DNA of 29,779 bases from an uncultured Bacilli bacterium. GTDB lineage: Bacteria; Bacillota_I; Bacilli_A; ML615J-28; CAG-313. Made by a program: the position numbers and the translations under genes. The stretch covers positions 1-29,779 of the forward strand of contig CANQWZ010000006.1 in assembly GCA_947627685.1 (NCBI GenBank). Direction: 5' to 3'. The notes under the pieces were generated by a model that made no database searches, was not told the DNA's origin, and worked only from the letters and a program-made list of their open reading frames with translations. Shown piece by piece: positions 14,999 to 21,349 of the stretch (position 1 is its first letter; each line of letters begins with the position of its first letter).

Positions 14999-15361
14999 TT
15001 GGCAATCTATGAATCAGCTGAAGATTACTTAGAAAGAATCTTGATGTTGCAAAAAAAGGGTATGAATGTTCGCTCTATTGATATTGCCCAAAGTTTTAAT
15101 TACTCACGAGCTAGCATATCTCGCGCTATTAATAATCTTAAAAATGATCACTTAATCGATATTAATGCTAGTGGTGTTATTACACTTACCAAAGAAGGTT
15201 ATGAAATTGCTTTGAAAATTTATAATCGTCATGTTATTTTAACTGATTTCTTTGTAAAAATTGGTGTCCCCAAAGAAATTGCGACAAATGATGCTTGCAA
15301 AATTGAGCATGATTTAAGTGAAGAAACCTTTAATGCTATTATTAATCATATCAAGAAATAA
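14999..15361 (+). CDS. DtxR/MntR-family metal-dependent repressor, probably Fe2+-sensing
   Basis: A 120-residue DtxR-family repressor: a winged-helix domain (about 8-65; recognition region YSRASISRAINNL) and a helical metal-binding dimerization domain. It has no C-terminal SH3-like domain, like MntR but shorter. The metal ligands line up with those of B. subtilis MntR with an offset of one: Asp9, Glu12, His78, Glu103, His104. The position of MntR Glu99 is Cys100, as in DtxR (Cys102), hinting at iron rather than manganese. AGGAGG seven bases before the TTG at 14999 decides the start; the ATG at 14981 would translate through the Shine-Dalgarno. It diverges from feo and probably represses feo and itself. 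Confidence 0.9.
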   Translation: MAIYESAEDYLERILMLQKKGMNVRSIDIAQSFNYSRASISRAINNLKNDHLIDINASGVITLTKEGYEIALKIYNRHVILTDFFVKIGVPKEIATNDACKIEHDLSEETFNAIINHIKK

Positions 15362-15455
15362 AAAACATCAAAAGGCCCAAAGTAAGATGAACCATCCTTG
15401 TTAAACTTTTCTCTAACATTTTGGTCACTTCGCTTTTTGGGCATTTGATGTTTTT
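15361..15455. terminator. Bidirectional terminator, copy B of a repeated stem-loop
   Basis: The outer helix pairs 15361-15372 with 15444-15455 (AACATCAAA / TTTGATGTT), and GCCCAAA (15375-15381) pairs with TTTGGGC (15436-15442), between converging genes and with T-runs at both ends. The core (15388-15427) pairs TGA-CCA with TGG-TCA and TGTTA with TAACA. On the minus strand it aligns with the feo terminator: shared GTGA, TGTTAGA, GAAAAGTTTA, CAAG and TTCAT, with different but still pairing helix bases. This is evidence of common origin. Confidence 0.8.
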
Positions 15456-15456
15456 T

Positions 15457-15930
15457 TTATAGATTTACCCGATTACCTGTTTTAAGCCAATCACTTGCGT
15501 TAGCACGAATAATCTCTTCAGCACTATGTGTACTTCTTGCTAATAAGGTATCAACCGTATCAGTATCTTTTATGACATAAGAATTACTACGTGGTATTTT
15601 TATTGTTTGACCATTTACTAATTTGTATGTTGCAAAATCATTATATAAGCCAATTAAAACAGGATCTACACCTTGCTTAGTGGCTATTAATTCAATGGTA
15701 TCACCAGGTTGAATTACATAATTCTCAAAATAATAATCATTTTCATAACTACTATATTTTGGTATTAATAAAACTTGTCCTGGAAAAATCGTATTACTTG
15801 TTAGCATATTAATATCAGTTAAATCGGAAACGGTAGTATTATATTTTTTAGCAATCGTATATAAGCTATCACCTTTTTTTACCGTATATTCCACATAATC
15901 AATTCGCAAACCTAAATTATCATAATTCAT
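15457..15930 (-). CDS. Three-LysM-domain protein without signal peptide
   Basis: The 157 residues are almost wholly three LysM repeats. LysM1 spans about 14-57 (YTVKKGDSLYTIAKKYNTTV, ending GQVLLIP), LysM2 about 70-113 (YVIQPGDTIELIATKQGV, ending GQTIKIP), and a degenerate third about 118-157 (SYVIKDTDTVDTLLA). LysM binds N-acetylglucosamine polymers. I see no signal peptide, membrane helix or enzyme domain, so it is either cytosolic, exported in another way, or part of a coat-like structure. GAGGAG before ATG 15930 fixes the start. It has an unusually long (~170 base) leader carrying a branched inverted repeat. Confidence 0.85.
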   Translation of the reverse strand: MNYDNLGLRIDYVEYTVKKGDSLYTIAKKYNTTVSDLTDINMLTSNTIFPGQVLLIPKYSSYENDYYFENYVIQPGDTIELIATKQGVDPVLIGLYNDFATYKLVNGQTIKIPRSNSYVIKDTDTVDTLLARSTHSAEEIIRANASDWLKTGNRVNL

Positions 15931-15980
15931 CTTATCACTCCTCACGATTAATATATGAAGGTTTGTCAAAAGCGTTACTA

Positions 15981-16066
15981 AAAAATAGTCACTCTAGGAA
16001 TAACTAGGTATATCTATGATATTTGGCAGGGGGGCCTTCCTAGTTATTCCTACAATGACTATTTTT
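15981..16066. repeat. Branched (T-shaped) inverted repeat in the LysM gene leader
   Basis: Two nested perfect helices: AAAAATAGTCA (15981-15991) with TGACTATTTTT (16056-16066), a 4x4 internal loop, then the 13-bp AGGAATAACTAGG (15996-16008) with CCTAGTTATTCCT (16039-16051). The 30-base cap can form two small arms, ATATC/GATAT (16010-16022) and GGC/GCC (16025-16036), the latter enclosing part of a run of six G. It is within the predicted LysM mRNA leader (minus strand). It could be a regulatory RNA, an attenuator, or a miniature mobile element; no target duplication is obvious. Confidence 0.75.
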
Positions 16067-16085
16067 ACCATTATTTGCTATGTTT

Positions 16086-16099
16086 AGACATTTTTGTCT
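16086..16099. promoter_or_regulatory. Operator-like site 1 for the XRE regulator
   Basis: AGACATTTTTGTCT is a near-perfect palindrome (AGACA / TGTCT) sitting at about the transcription start of the LysM gene. Two related sites follow at 16116 and 16146. Confidence 0.6.
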
Positions 16100-16109
16100 T
16101 GTTTATTCC

Positions 16110-16138
16110 ATTATAGCACATTTTTGTCCACAAATCAA
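16110..16138 (-). promoter_or_regulatory. Promoter of the LysM gene, containing operator-like site 2
   Basis: Minus strand: -35 TTGATT (16133-16138), 17-base spacer, -10 TATAAT (16110-16115) with an extended TGC. The spacer contains GGACAAAAATGTGC (16129-16116), a copy of the site seen at 16086, so a bound regulator would shut the promoter. Confidence 0.8.
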
Positions 16139-16145
16139 TACTTTA

Positions 16146-16164
16146 GGACAAAAAAGTGTATAAT
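16146..16164 (+). promoter_or_regulatory. Promoter -10 of the XRE gene with operator-like site 3
   Basis: GGACAAAAAAGTGT (16146-16159) is a third copy of the operator-like motif and runs into TATAAT (16159-16164), about 40 bases before the XRE start. No good -35 is visible. The overlap suggests self-repression. Confidence 0.6.
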
Positions 16165-16205
16165 TATTTTAAATTTAGTAAATCATATATTAAGGTAATT
16201 TGATT

Positions 16206-16490
16206 ATGGTAAAATGGAATAAACGAATTAAAGATCTACGTGAAGATCACGATATGAAACAAGAGGATTTAGCAAATAAATTAGGCATCAGTAAACGTAC
16301 TCTTTTAAGATATGAAGCAGGTGTTTGTGAACCTACAATTAGTGTGTTAATAGCTCTAGCAATGCTTTTTGATGTTAGCTTAGATTATATTACAGGCATT
16401 AAAGACACAACAGAAATTGAAACAACATCTATTAAAGATGATTTAGACGAAATTATTACTAAAATTGAAAAAATCAAAAGAACTTTATAA
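16206..16490 (+). CDS. XRE-family helix-turn-helix transcriptional regulator
   Basis: A 94-residue protein with an N-terminal Cro/C1-type helix-turn-helix: RIKDLREDHDMKQEDLANKL, then GISKRTLLRYEAGVCEPTI, with LAMLFDVSLDYITG closing the domain (residues about 5-66). A short, charged, probably helical tail follows, with no enzymatic or ligand domain. ATG 16206 is preceded by AAGG; an in-frame TTG at 16200 is less likely. It is divergent from the LysM gene and separated from it by three copies of a TTTTTGTC-type palindrome, so it likely regulates both itself and LysM. A terminator follows directly. Confidence 0.88.
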   Translation: MVKWNKRIKDLREDHDMKQEDLANKLGISKRTLLRYEAGVCEPTISVLIALAMLFDVSLDYITGIKDTTEIETTSIKDDLDEIITKIEKIKRTL

Positions 16491-16531
16491 AAGTCTCACT
16501 TTGATATTTATTACCAAAGTGAGACTTTTTT
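16489..16531. terminator. Bidirectional terminator between the XRE gene and thrS
   Basis: AAAAGTCTCACTTTG (16489-16503) pairs perfectly with CAAAGTGAGACTTTT (16515-16529) around an 11-base loop, followed by more T on the plus strand. It separates two convergent genes. Confidence 0.92.
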
Positions 16532-18438
16532 TATTTACCTAAGCTTGCTATCTCTTGATTTAATTTTTGAACAAATTCATCTAAAGTTAACGTAAATGAT
16601 TCCACACTACCATGATGGCGATAAGTTACAAGGCAATCTTTAGTTTCTCTTTCCCCAACAATAATAGTATATGGTATTTTTTGCATTTGACTTTCACGAA
16701 TCTTATAGTTCATCTTTTCATCTCGTTCATCAATACTTACTCTTATATTATTATCTTTTAAAGTGCGGGCTATTTCTTTAGCATAATCTAAATGCATAGC
16801 ATTATTAACAGGAATTATCACTACTTGTTTTGGTGCAAGCCAAAGCGGAAAGGCGCCTGCGAAATGTTCAATTAAAATGCCAATAAAGCGTTCAATAGAA
16901 CCAAATAAAGCACGATGTAACATAATTGGACGTTTTCTTTCACCTTGTTCATCAACATAAGTTAAATCAAAACGTTCAGGTAAATTCATATCAAGTTGAA
17001 TAGTACCACATTGCCAAATACGATTCATGGAATCTCTTAGTTTGAAATCTAATTTAGGACCATAGAAAGCACCATCACCGGGATTTAAAATGTATTTGAT
17101 ATTCTTCTTTTCCATAGCTAAAGCTAAGGCCTTTTCAGCTTTATCCCAAGTTTCAATACTACCAATATATTTATCAAGCGGTCTTGTTGACAGTTCAATA
17201 TGATAAGAGAGGTTAAATACTTTATAAACATAATCATATAAATCAATCAAACGACCAATTTCTTCTTCAATTTGATTTTCAGTAATAAAGATATGAGCAT
17301 CATCTTGAGTAAAGTTACGAACCCTAAATAAACCATTTAAGGCGCCACTTGCTTCATGGCGATGTACTAAACCAAGTTCACCAATTCGCAAAGGGAAATC
17401 ACGATAAGAATGGATATCGTTTTTATAAACTAACATGCCCCCAGGACAGTTCATCGGTTTTATCGCAAATTCCTTTTCATCAATTACTGATGTATACATG
17501 TTTTCTTTATAATTATACCAATGTCCTGATATTTCCCATAATTCTTTATTTAGCATAATAGGGGTTTGAACAAACTGATAACCAGCTTCAGTATGAATTT
17601 TATACCAAAAATTTTCTAAATTACGTCTTAAAATCATACCATTTGGAAGCCAGAAAGGAAAGCCTGGACCATATTCACTAATCATAAATAAACCAAGTTC
17701 TTTACCTAGTTTACGATGATCACGTTTTTTGCGTTCTTCTAAATTATGAAGATGTTCTTTTAACTCTTCTTCGGTTGCAAAGCATGTGCCATAAACTCTT
17801 TGTAATTGCGCGTTTTTAGCATCACCACGCCAATATGCACCACTAACACTTAACAATTTGAAATTTTTTAACCATTTAGTGCTAGATACATGTGGTCCTC
17901 TACATAAGTCATAAAAAGAGCCTTGTTGATAAACTGAAATATTACTATCTGTTAATTCATTAATTAATTCTTTTTTATAAACATCATTAGCAAATAGTTG
18001 CAAAGCTTCTTCTTTACTAACATCTAGACGCACAATTTTTTCACCCGATGCGACAATTGCTAACATTTTCTTTTCAATTTTAGGTAAGTCTTCTTCGGTT
18101 AGTTTAATCTCACCCAAATCAACATCATAATAGAAACCTTCTTCGATGGCTGGTCCTACACCAAACATCGCTTTAGGATATAATTCTTTGATGGCTTGCG
18201 CAAGCAAATGGGCGCATGAATGGTTAAGTAATTTTTCATAGCCTTTCGTATCACCTAAGATTAACTCTATACTACCATCGGTTGTTAATTTTCTACTCAT
18301 ATCTACTAATTCACCATTGAATTTAGCAACCATGCATTTTTTAAGAAGGCTACTTGAAATACTAGTTGCAATATCACTAGGTGTAACTTCCTCATTAAAT
18401 TCTTTGACTGATGCATCAGGAAATGTAATTTTTATCAT
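16531..18438 (-). CDS. thrS: Threonyl-tRNA synthetase
   Basis: ThrRS charges tRNA-Thr and edits Ser mischarging. The 635 residues contain an N-terminal TGS domain (MIKITFPDASVKEF), the editing domain with HSCAHLLAQA, and the class II catalytic core. The zinc ligands are the Cys of MNCPGG, the His of HRHEASG and the His of MLHRALFGS; FRVRNFTQDDAH is motif 2 and ERFIGILIEH motif 3. The anticodon-binding domain ends the protein. AAGGAG eight bases before ATG 18438 decides the start over the in-frame ATG at 18456, which precedes that site. It is controlled by a T-box leader. Confidence 0.97.
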   Translation of the reverse strand: MIKITFPDASVKEFNEEVTPSDIATSISSSLLKKCMVAKFNGELVDMSRKLTTDGSIELILGDTKGYEKLLNHSCAHLLAQAIKELYPKAMFGVGPAIEEGFYYDVDLGEIKLTEEDLPKIEKKMLAIVASGEKIVRLDVSKEEALQLFANDVYKKELINELTDSNISVYQQGSFYDLCRGPHVSSTKWLKNFKLLSVSGAYWRGDAKNAQLQRVYGTCFATEEELKEHLHNLEERKKRDHRKLGKELGLFMISEYGPGFPFWLPNGMILRRNLENFWYKIHTEAGYQFVQTPIMLNKELWEISGHWYNYKENMYTSVIDEKEFAIKPMNCPGGMLVYKNDIHSYRDFPLRIGELGLVHRHEASGALNGLFRVRNFTQDDAHIFITENQIEEEIGRLIDLYDYVYKVFNLSYHIELSTRPLDKYIGSIETWDKAEKALALAMEKKNIKYILNPGDGAFYGPKLDFKLRDSMNRIWQCGTIQLDMNLPERFDLTYVDEQGERKRPIMLHRALFGSIERFIGILIEHFAGAFPLWLAPKQVVIIPVNNAMHLDYAKEIARTLKDNNIRVSIDERDEKMNYKIRESQMQKIPYTIIVGERETKDCLVTYRHHGSVESFTLTLDEFVQKLNQEIASLGK

Positions 18439-18453
18439 TTTTAGTTCTCCTTT

Positions 18454-18735
18454 CAAAATAAAAGCCTTAGAAAAGCAAATAGTAAAAAACTATTTATTCT
18501 TCTAAGGACGAAACAATCAAACGGCTTTTAATTTAATTTTCCGCGGTACCACCTTAATTCAAAATTTTAACAAATTTTGCAACTTTAAAACTTTTAACGC
18601 AAGTTTTACGGCCCATATTTCTAAAGGCAACTCCCAGGGAGTAATAATTAAGCTTTATTTAGCTATTTTCACTATCTAGCCTCACTAATAAATCAGTTTT
18701 TAATTATCGTATCCTGTTCAAAGTTATTACTTATA
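18454..18735 (-). ncRNA. T-box leader of thrS (tRNA-sensing riboswitch)
   Basis: The minus-strand leader has the canonical T-box AAGGTGGTACCGCGG (18555-18541) and, 30 bases on, CGTCCTT (18510-18504), which pairs with AAGG in the antiterminator. The competing terminator pairs CCTTAGAA (18507-18500) with TTCTAAGG (18472-18465), with AAATAG/CTATTT inside, then CTTTTATTTT. The base of Stem I is GTAATAA (18730-18724) with TTATTAC (18647-18641). Uncharged tRNA-Thr should stabilise the antiterminator and switch on thrS. I could not place the specifier codon. Confidence 0.92.
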
Positions 18736-18741
18736 TGCATA

Positions 18742-18770
18742 ATTATAGCACATTATCTTTTTTTTACCAA
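18742..18770 (-). promoter_or_regulatory. Promoter of thrS
   Basis: Minus strand: -35 TTGGTA (18765-18770), 17-base spacer, -10 TATAAT (18742-18747) with extended TGC. Transcription would begin near 18735, at the foot of T-box Stem I. Confidence 0.85.
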
Positions 18771-18798
18771 AAAGAATACTAAATTTTTTCTAAAATTT

Positions 18799-19659
18799 TT
18801 ATCTACGATAGTTATTATCGGATAGTTTAACAAATTCCATTAAAGCTCTAATACGTTCATAAATTCTTGAAGCCCTTAAATCATCTAAAGAATGATTTGA
18901 TTCTTTTAAATGAGCAACTAGTAGTTCTTCATCTAAATTAGAGCTCATGAAGGTTAATAAATTATTAGTCATTCTAGCTTGTAAAATGGTTCCTAAAACT
19001 TCATCTCTAATATAGTTCGTTAAAGTTTCACCACCAAAATCATCAAGTACTAAAACTTCTACTTCTTTTAAAGTATCAATTAAATCTTCTAAAGAGCCAG
19101 CACTTATCGCACTTCTAAACATTCTAGCAAGTGATGGATAATAAGCAAATATGACTTTATGATTATTACTAGCTAAAGTTTTAGCTAAATAGGCTAATAA
19201 ATAAGTTTTACCACAACCATAGTTACCATGAATATAAATTCCTTTAGTCGGTTTTCCTTTTTCATAACTAGCAAGACAAGTCTTTATTTTAGTTAAGATA
19301 TCTTTACGATTTTCATTAAAATAAATGTCATCAAAATTAAAATTATTAAAGTTACAATCAATAAGGATTAAATTGTCTTGTTTTTGTTTAGTTTTGCTGG
19401 CAAGATTATGATATTCACATGGGGTAGTATCTAGTTCAATTTGGGTGCCGTTATAAAGCAGTTTAGGCATGTAACCGGTGTTTGTTTGTTTGCAAGTTGC
19501 CATTCCTTGGCAGTCTTTACAATACTTTGTTTTTAAATGAAAAGCTAAAAGATTATTAAGACCACTTTCGATTGCTTTATTTGGTATATTGTTAGTTTTT
19601 ATAAAATTAACAATATCGGTGTTATCTTTGATTATATTTATAATTGCTTTTTTATCCAT
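18799..19659 (-). CDS. dnaI: Primosomal helicase loader DnaI
   Basis: DnaI is the AAA+ ATPase that loads the replicative helicase DnaC onto origin or restart DNA. The 286-residue protein has an N-terminal part with a zinc-ribbon-like set (Cys47, Cys50, Cys56, Cys81, His84), Walker A GNYGCGKT (145-152), Walker B VLVLDDFGGE, and a C-terminal arginine-finger region (LRASRIYERIRAL). AAGGAG inside the last dnaB codons precedes the ATG, and only three bases separate the genes. The dnaB-dnaI-thrS order is the B. subtilis order. Confidence 0.95.
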   Translation of the reverse strand: MDKKAIINIIKDNTDIVNFIKTNNIPNKAIESGLNNLLAFHLKTKYCKDCQGMATCKQTNTGYMPKLLYNGTQIELDTTPCEYHNLASKTKQKQDNLILIDCNFNNFNFDDIYFNENRKDILTKIKTCLASYEKGKPTKGIYIHGNYGCGKTYLLAYLAKTLASNNHKVIFAYYPSLARMFRSAISAGSLEDLIDTLKEVEVLVLDDFGGETLTNYIRDEVLGTILQARMTNNLLTFMSSNLDEELLVAHLKESNHSLDDLRASRIYERIRALMEFVKLSDNNYRR

Positions 19660-19662
19660 TTT

Positions 19663-20958
19663 TTACTCCTTGTCTGTCGGTTTGAAAAAAGCTCTTAGTT
19701 CTTCTAAGTCTACTGTGTCGTTTTTAAGTTTCTTCTCGTTTTCCTTGGTTTGATTTAAATCATCTAAATAACCTTGATACCAATCAGGAACACCTTTTTG
19801 TACTTTGTTAGATGCTTTGGTAACTTTACTTTTTTTGCTTACATAAGCAATAGCATCAGCAGTCGTTTTAATGCCTGCTCTTTTCCAGGTATTGATGATT
19901 TTTAAAAAGTAATTATAAGAAGGAATTTCACCATGTAGATTATCAAAGGTTAATACTTGACCAATTAGGACATTTAAAACACCCACACTAATACCTGTAT
20001 CTTTTAATAACCGATCAAACATTTCAATTTCACTGCTTATTAAAGCAACACCTGATTTGTTTTTAACAAAATCCGTAGGTGAGGCGGTATCTAAATATTT
20101 AATTAACTTATTATCACTTACTGATGATGGTTTAGTTAAGTTACGAGGAATTACGCCTAACTTTTCGGCTTTTTTATCATAAAGCTTTTTCGCTGCTAAA
20201 CGTAGAGCCTCATAATCAACCTCTTTTTTTTCGTTACATGCTAAAATAACAACATCTTTCATTTGTTCAGGATTTAATTTATATAAAAAACTATATCTTT
20301 TAATAGCATCAATGAAAGTTTGATCACTAAAATATTCGGGTTTGATAATATCATGAGCTGATGTTAGAATCATAAACTGATTAAAATCAAAATCTTTGTT
20401 AGTAACAACAATACCATTATTAAGATTATTGAAAGTCGTTTGTGATATATAGATGTTATCTGAAGCTTCTATTTCATAAACTTCATCAAAATGATGCGTA
20501 ATTTTAGCAAATTTATTAACATCTAATTTTCGCATCATTAATTCAAAATAACATTTCTCATATTCTTTTTGACCAATTTGATATTCTAATAAGGTTGATA
20601 ATTCCAAATTGTTAAAAAAACTTTCCACATCAAGAGGTTTTTTTAAGTAATAAACGTAAAAGCCATCTTTATAATAAACTTCTAAAAGGCCAATTGCCTC
20701 AAGTTTAATGCGTAGATCATAAAATCTTTCAAGGGAACGTAGATGCATTAATTTAATAATCTTTTCATGTTTTTCAATATTAGACTCGAAACTGCCATCT
20801 TCAACTAAAGCATATAAAGTTTGATATAGTGAAACAACTTTATCACCAACAATTGGCATATAAAGTTTTAATAAAAGTTTTTGTTCGAAATGAGCTAGTG
20901 GCCCTATAGTCATAACCTCAAAATCACTAGCACTTGAAAGAGGATATGAGTTATTCAT
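19663..20958 (-). CDS. dnaB: Replication initiation and membrane attachment protein DnaB
   Basis: This is the Firmicute DnaB (not the helicase), which with DnaD and DnaI recruits the helicase at the origin. The 431 residues have an N-terminal winged-helix-type region (FEQKLLLKLYMPIVGDKVVSLYQ), a middle region, and a C-terminal DnaB_2/DnaD domain around residues 310-380. That domain carries the motif IPSYNYFLKIINTW, matching the Tyr...Ile...Trp pattern used for DNA binding. The ATG overlaps the preceding gene by eight bases with AAAGGAGG inside that gene. The gene position next to dnaI supports the call. Confidence 0.92.
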   Translation of the reverse strand: MNNSYPLSSASDFEVMTIGPLAHFEQKLLLKLYMPIVGDKVVSLYQTLYALVEDGSFESNIEKHEKIIKLMHLRSLERFYDLRIKLEAIGLLEVYYKDGFYVYYLKKPLDVESFFNNLELSTLLEYQIGQKEYEKCYFELMMRKLDVNKFAKITHHFDEVYEIEASDNIYISQTTFNNLNNGIVVTNKDFDFNQFMILTSAHDIIKPEYFSDQTFIDAIKRYSFLYKLNPEQMKDVVILACNEKKEVDYEALRLAAKKLYDKKAEKLGVIPRNLTKPSSVSDNKLIKYLDTASPTDFVKNKSGVALISSEIEMFDRLLKDTGISVGVLNVLIGQVLTFDNLHGEIPSYNYFLKIINTWKRAGIKTTADAIAYVSKKSKVTKASNKVQKGVPDWYQGYLDDLNQTKENEKKLKNDTVDLEELRAFFKPTDKE

Positions 20959-21319
20959 ATAAGCCTCCTTTATTTTTAAGGTATAAACTATGATCTAAAA
21001 TTTCATAAATTTGACTAATCATTTTAATAGGCCTTTTAAAAGGAAGAAGATAATGGGTATTAATTTTGATATTAACTTCTATTTCATACATACCAAGTTC
21101 ACTTAGTGTAAAAACGATAGTCGCTTTTTTGTATTCAAAAAGCATTTCATGATAAGTGTTATCAACATTTAATAGTTGCATACCAACTTGTTTTAGTTTG
21201 TCAGAAATGGTATTTTGAACAGCATAGTAATCATTTTGATAAATATGGGGTAAAAGCCTAGAATCTTCGGCCTTAGCACTAGTTTCAAAATCATTTAAGA
21301 AAAAATCGGATAGGGCCAT
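20951..21319 (-). CDS. Uncharacterised 122-residue protein in the polA-dnaI operon
   Basis: I do not recognise this protein. It is soluble, with no signal peptide or membrane helix. An N-terminal acidic region (DFFLNDFETSAKAEDSRLL) is followed by an alpha+beta part with alternating strands (ATIVFTLSELGMYEIEVNIKI) and a helix near KMISQIYEILDHSLYL. It occupies the place where B. subtilis has nrdR but lacks the NrdR zinc ribbon and ATP cone, so it is not NrdR. AGGAGG precedes the ATG, and its end overlaps dnaB by eight bases, so it is made together with DnaB; a role in replication is suggested by location only. Confidence 0.85.
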   Translation of the reverse strand: MALSDFFLNDFETSAKAEDSRLLPHIYQNDYYAVQNTISDKLKQVGMQLLNVDNTYHEMLFEYKKATIVFTLSELGMYEIEVNIKINTHYLLPFKRPIKMISQIYEILDHSLYLKNKGGLYE

Positions 21320-21349
21320 TTTATGCCTCCTAATTTATATTTTTTAAAA

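Noticed and set aside
16028..16034. G-quadruplex at the run of six G
   Set aside because: Only one G-run is present; three more would be needed nearby.
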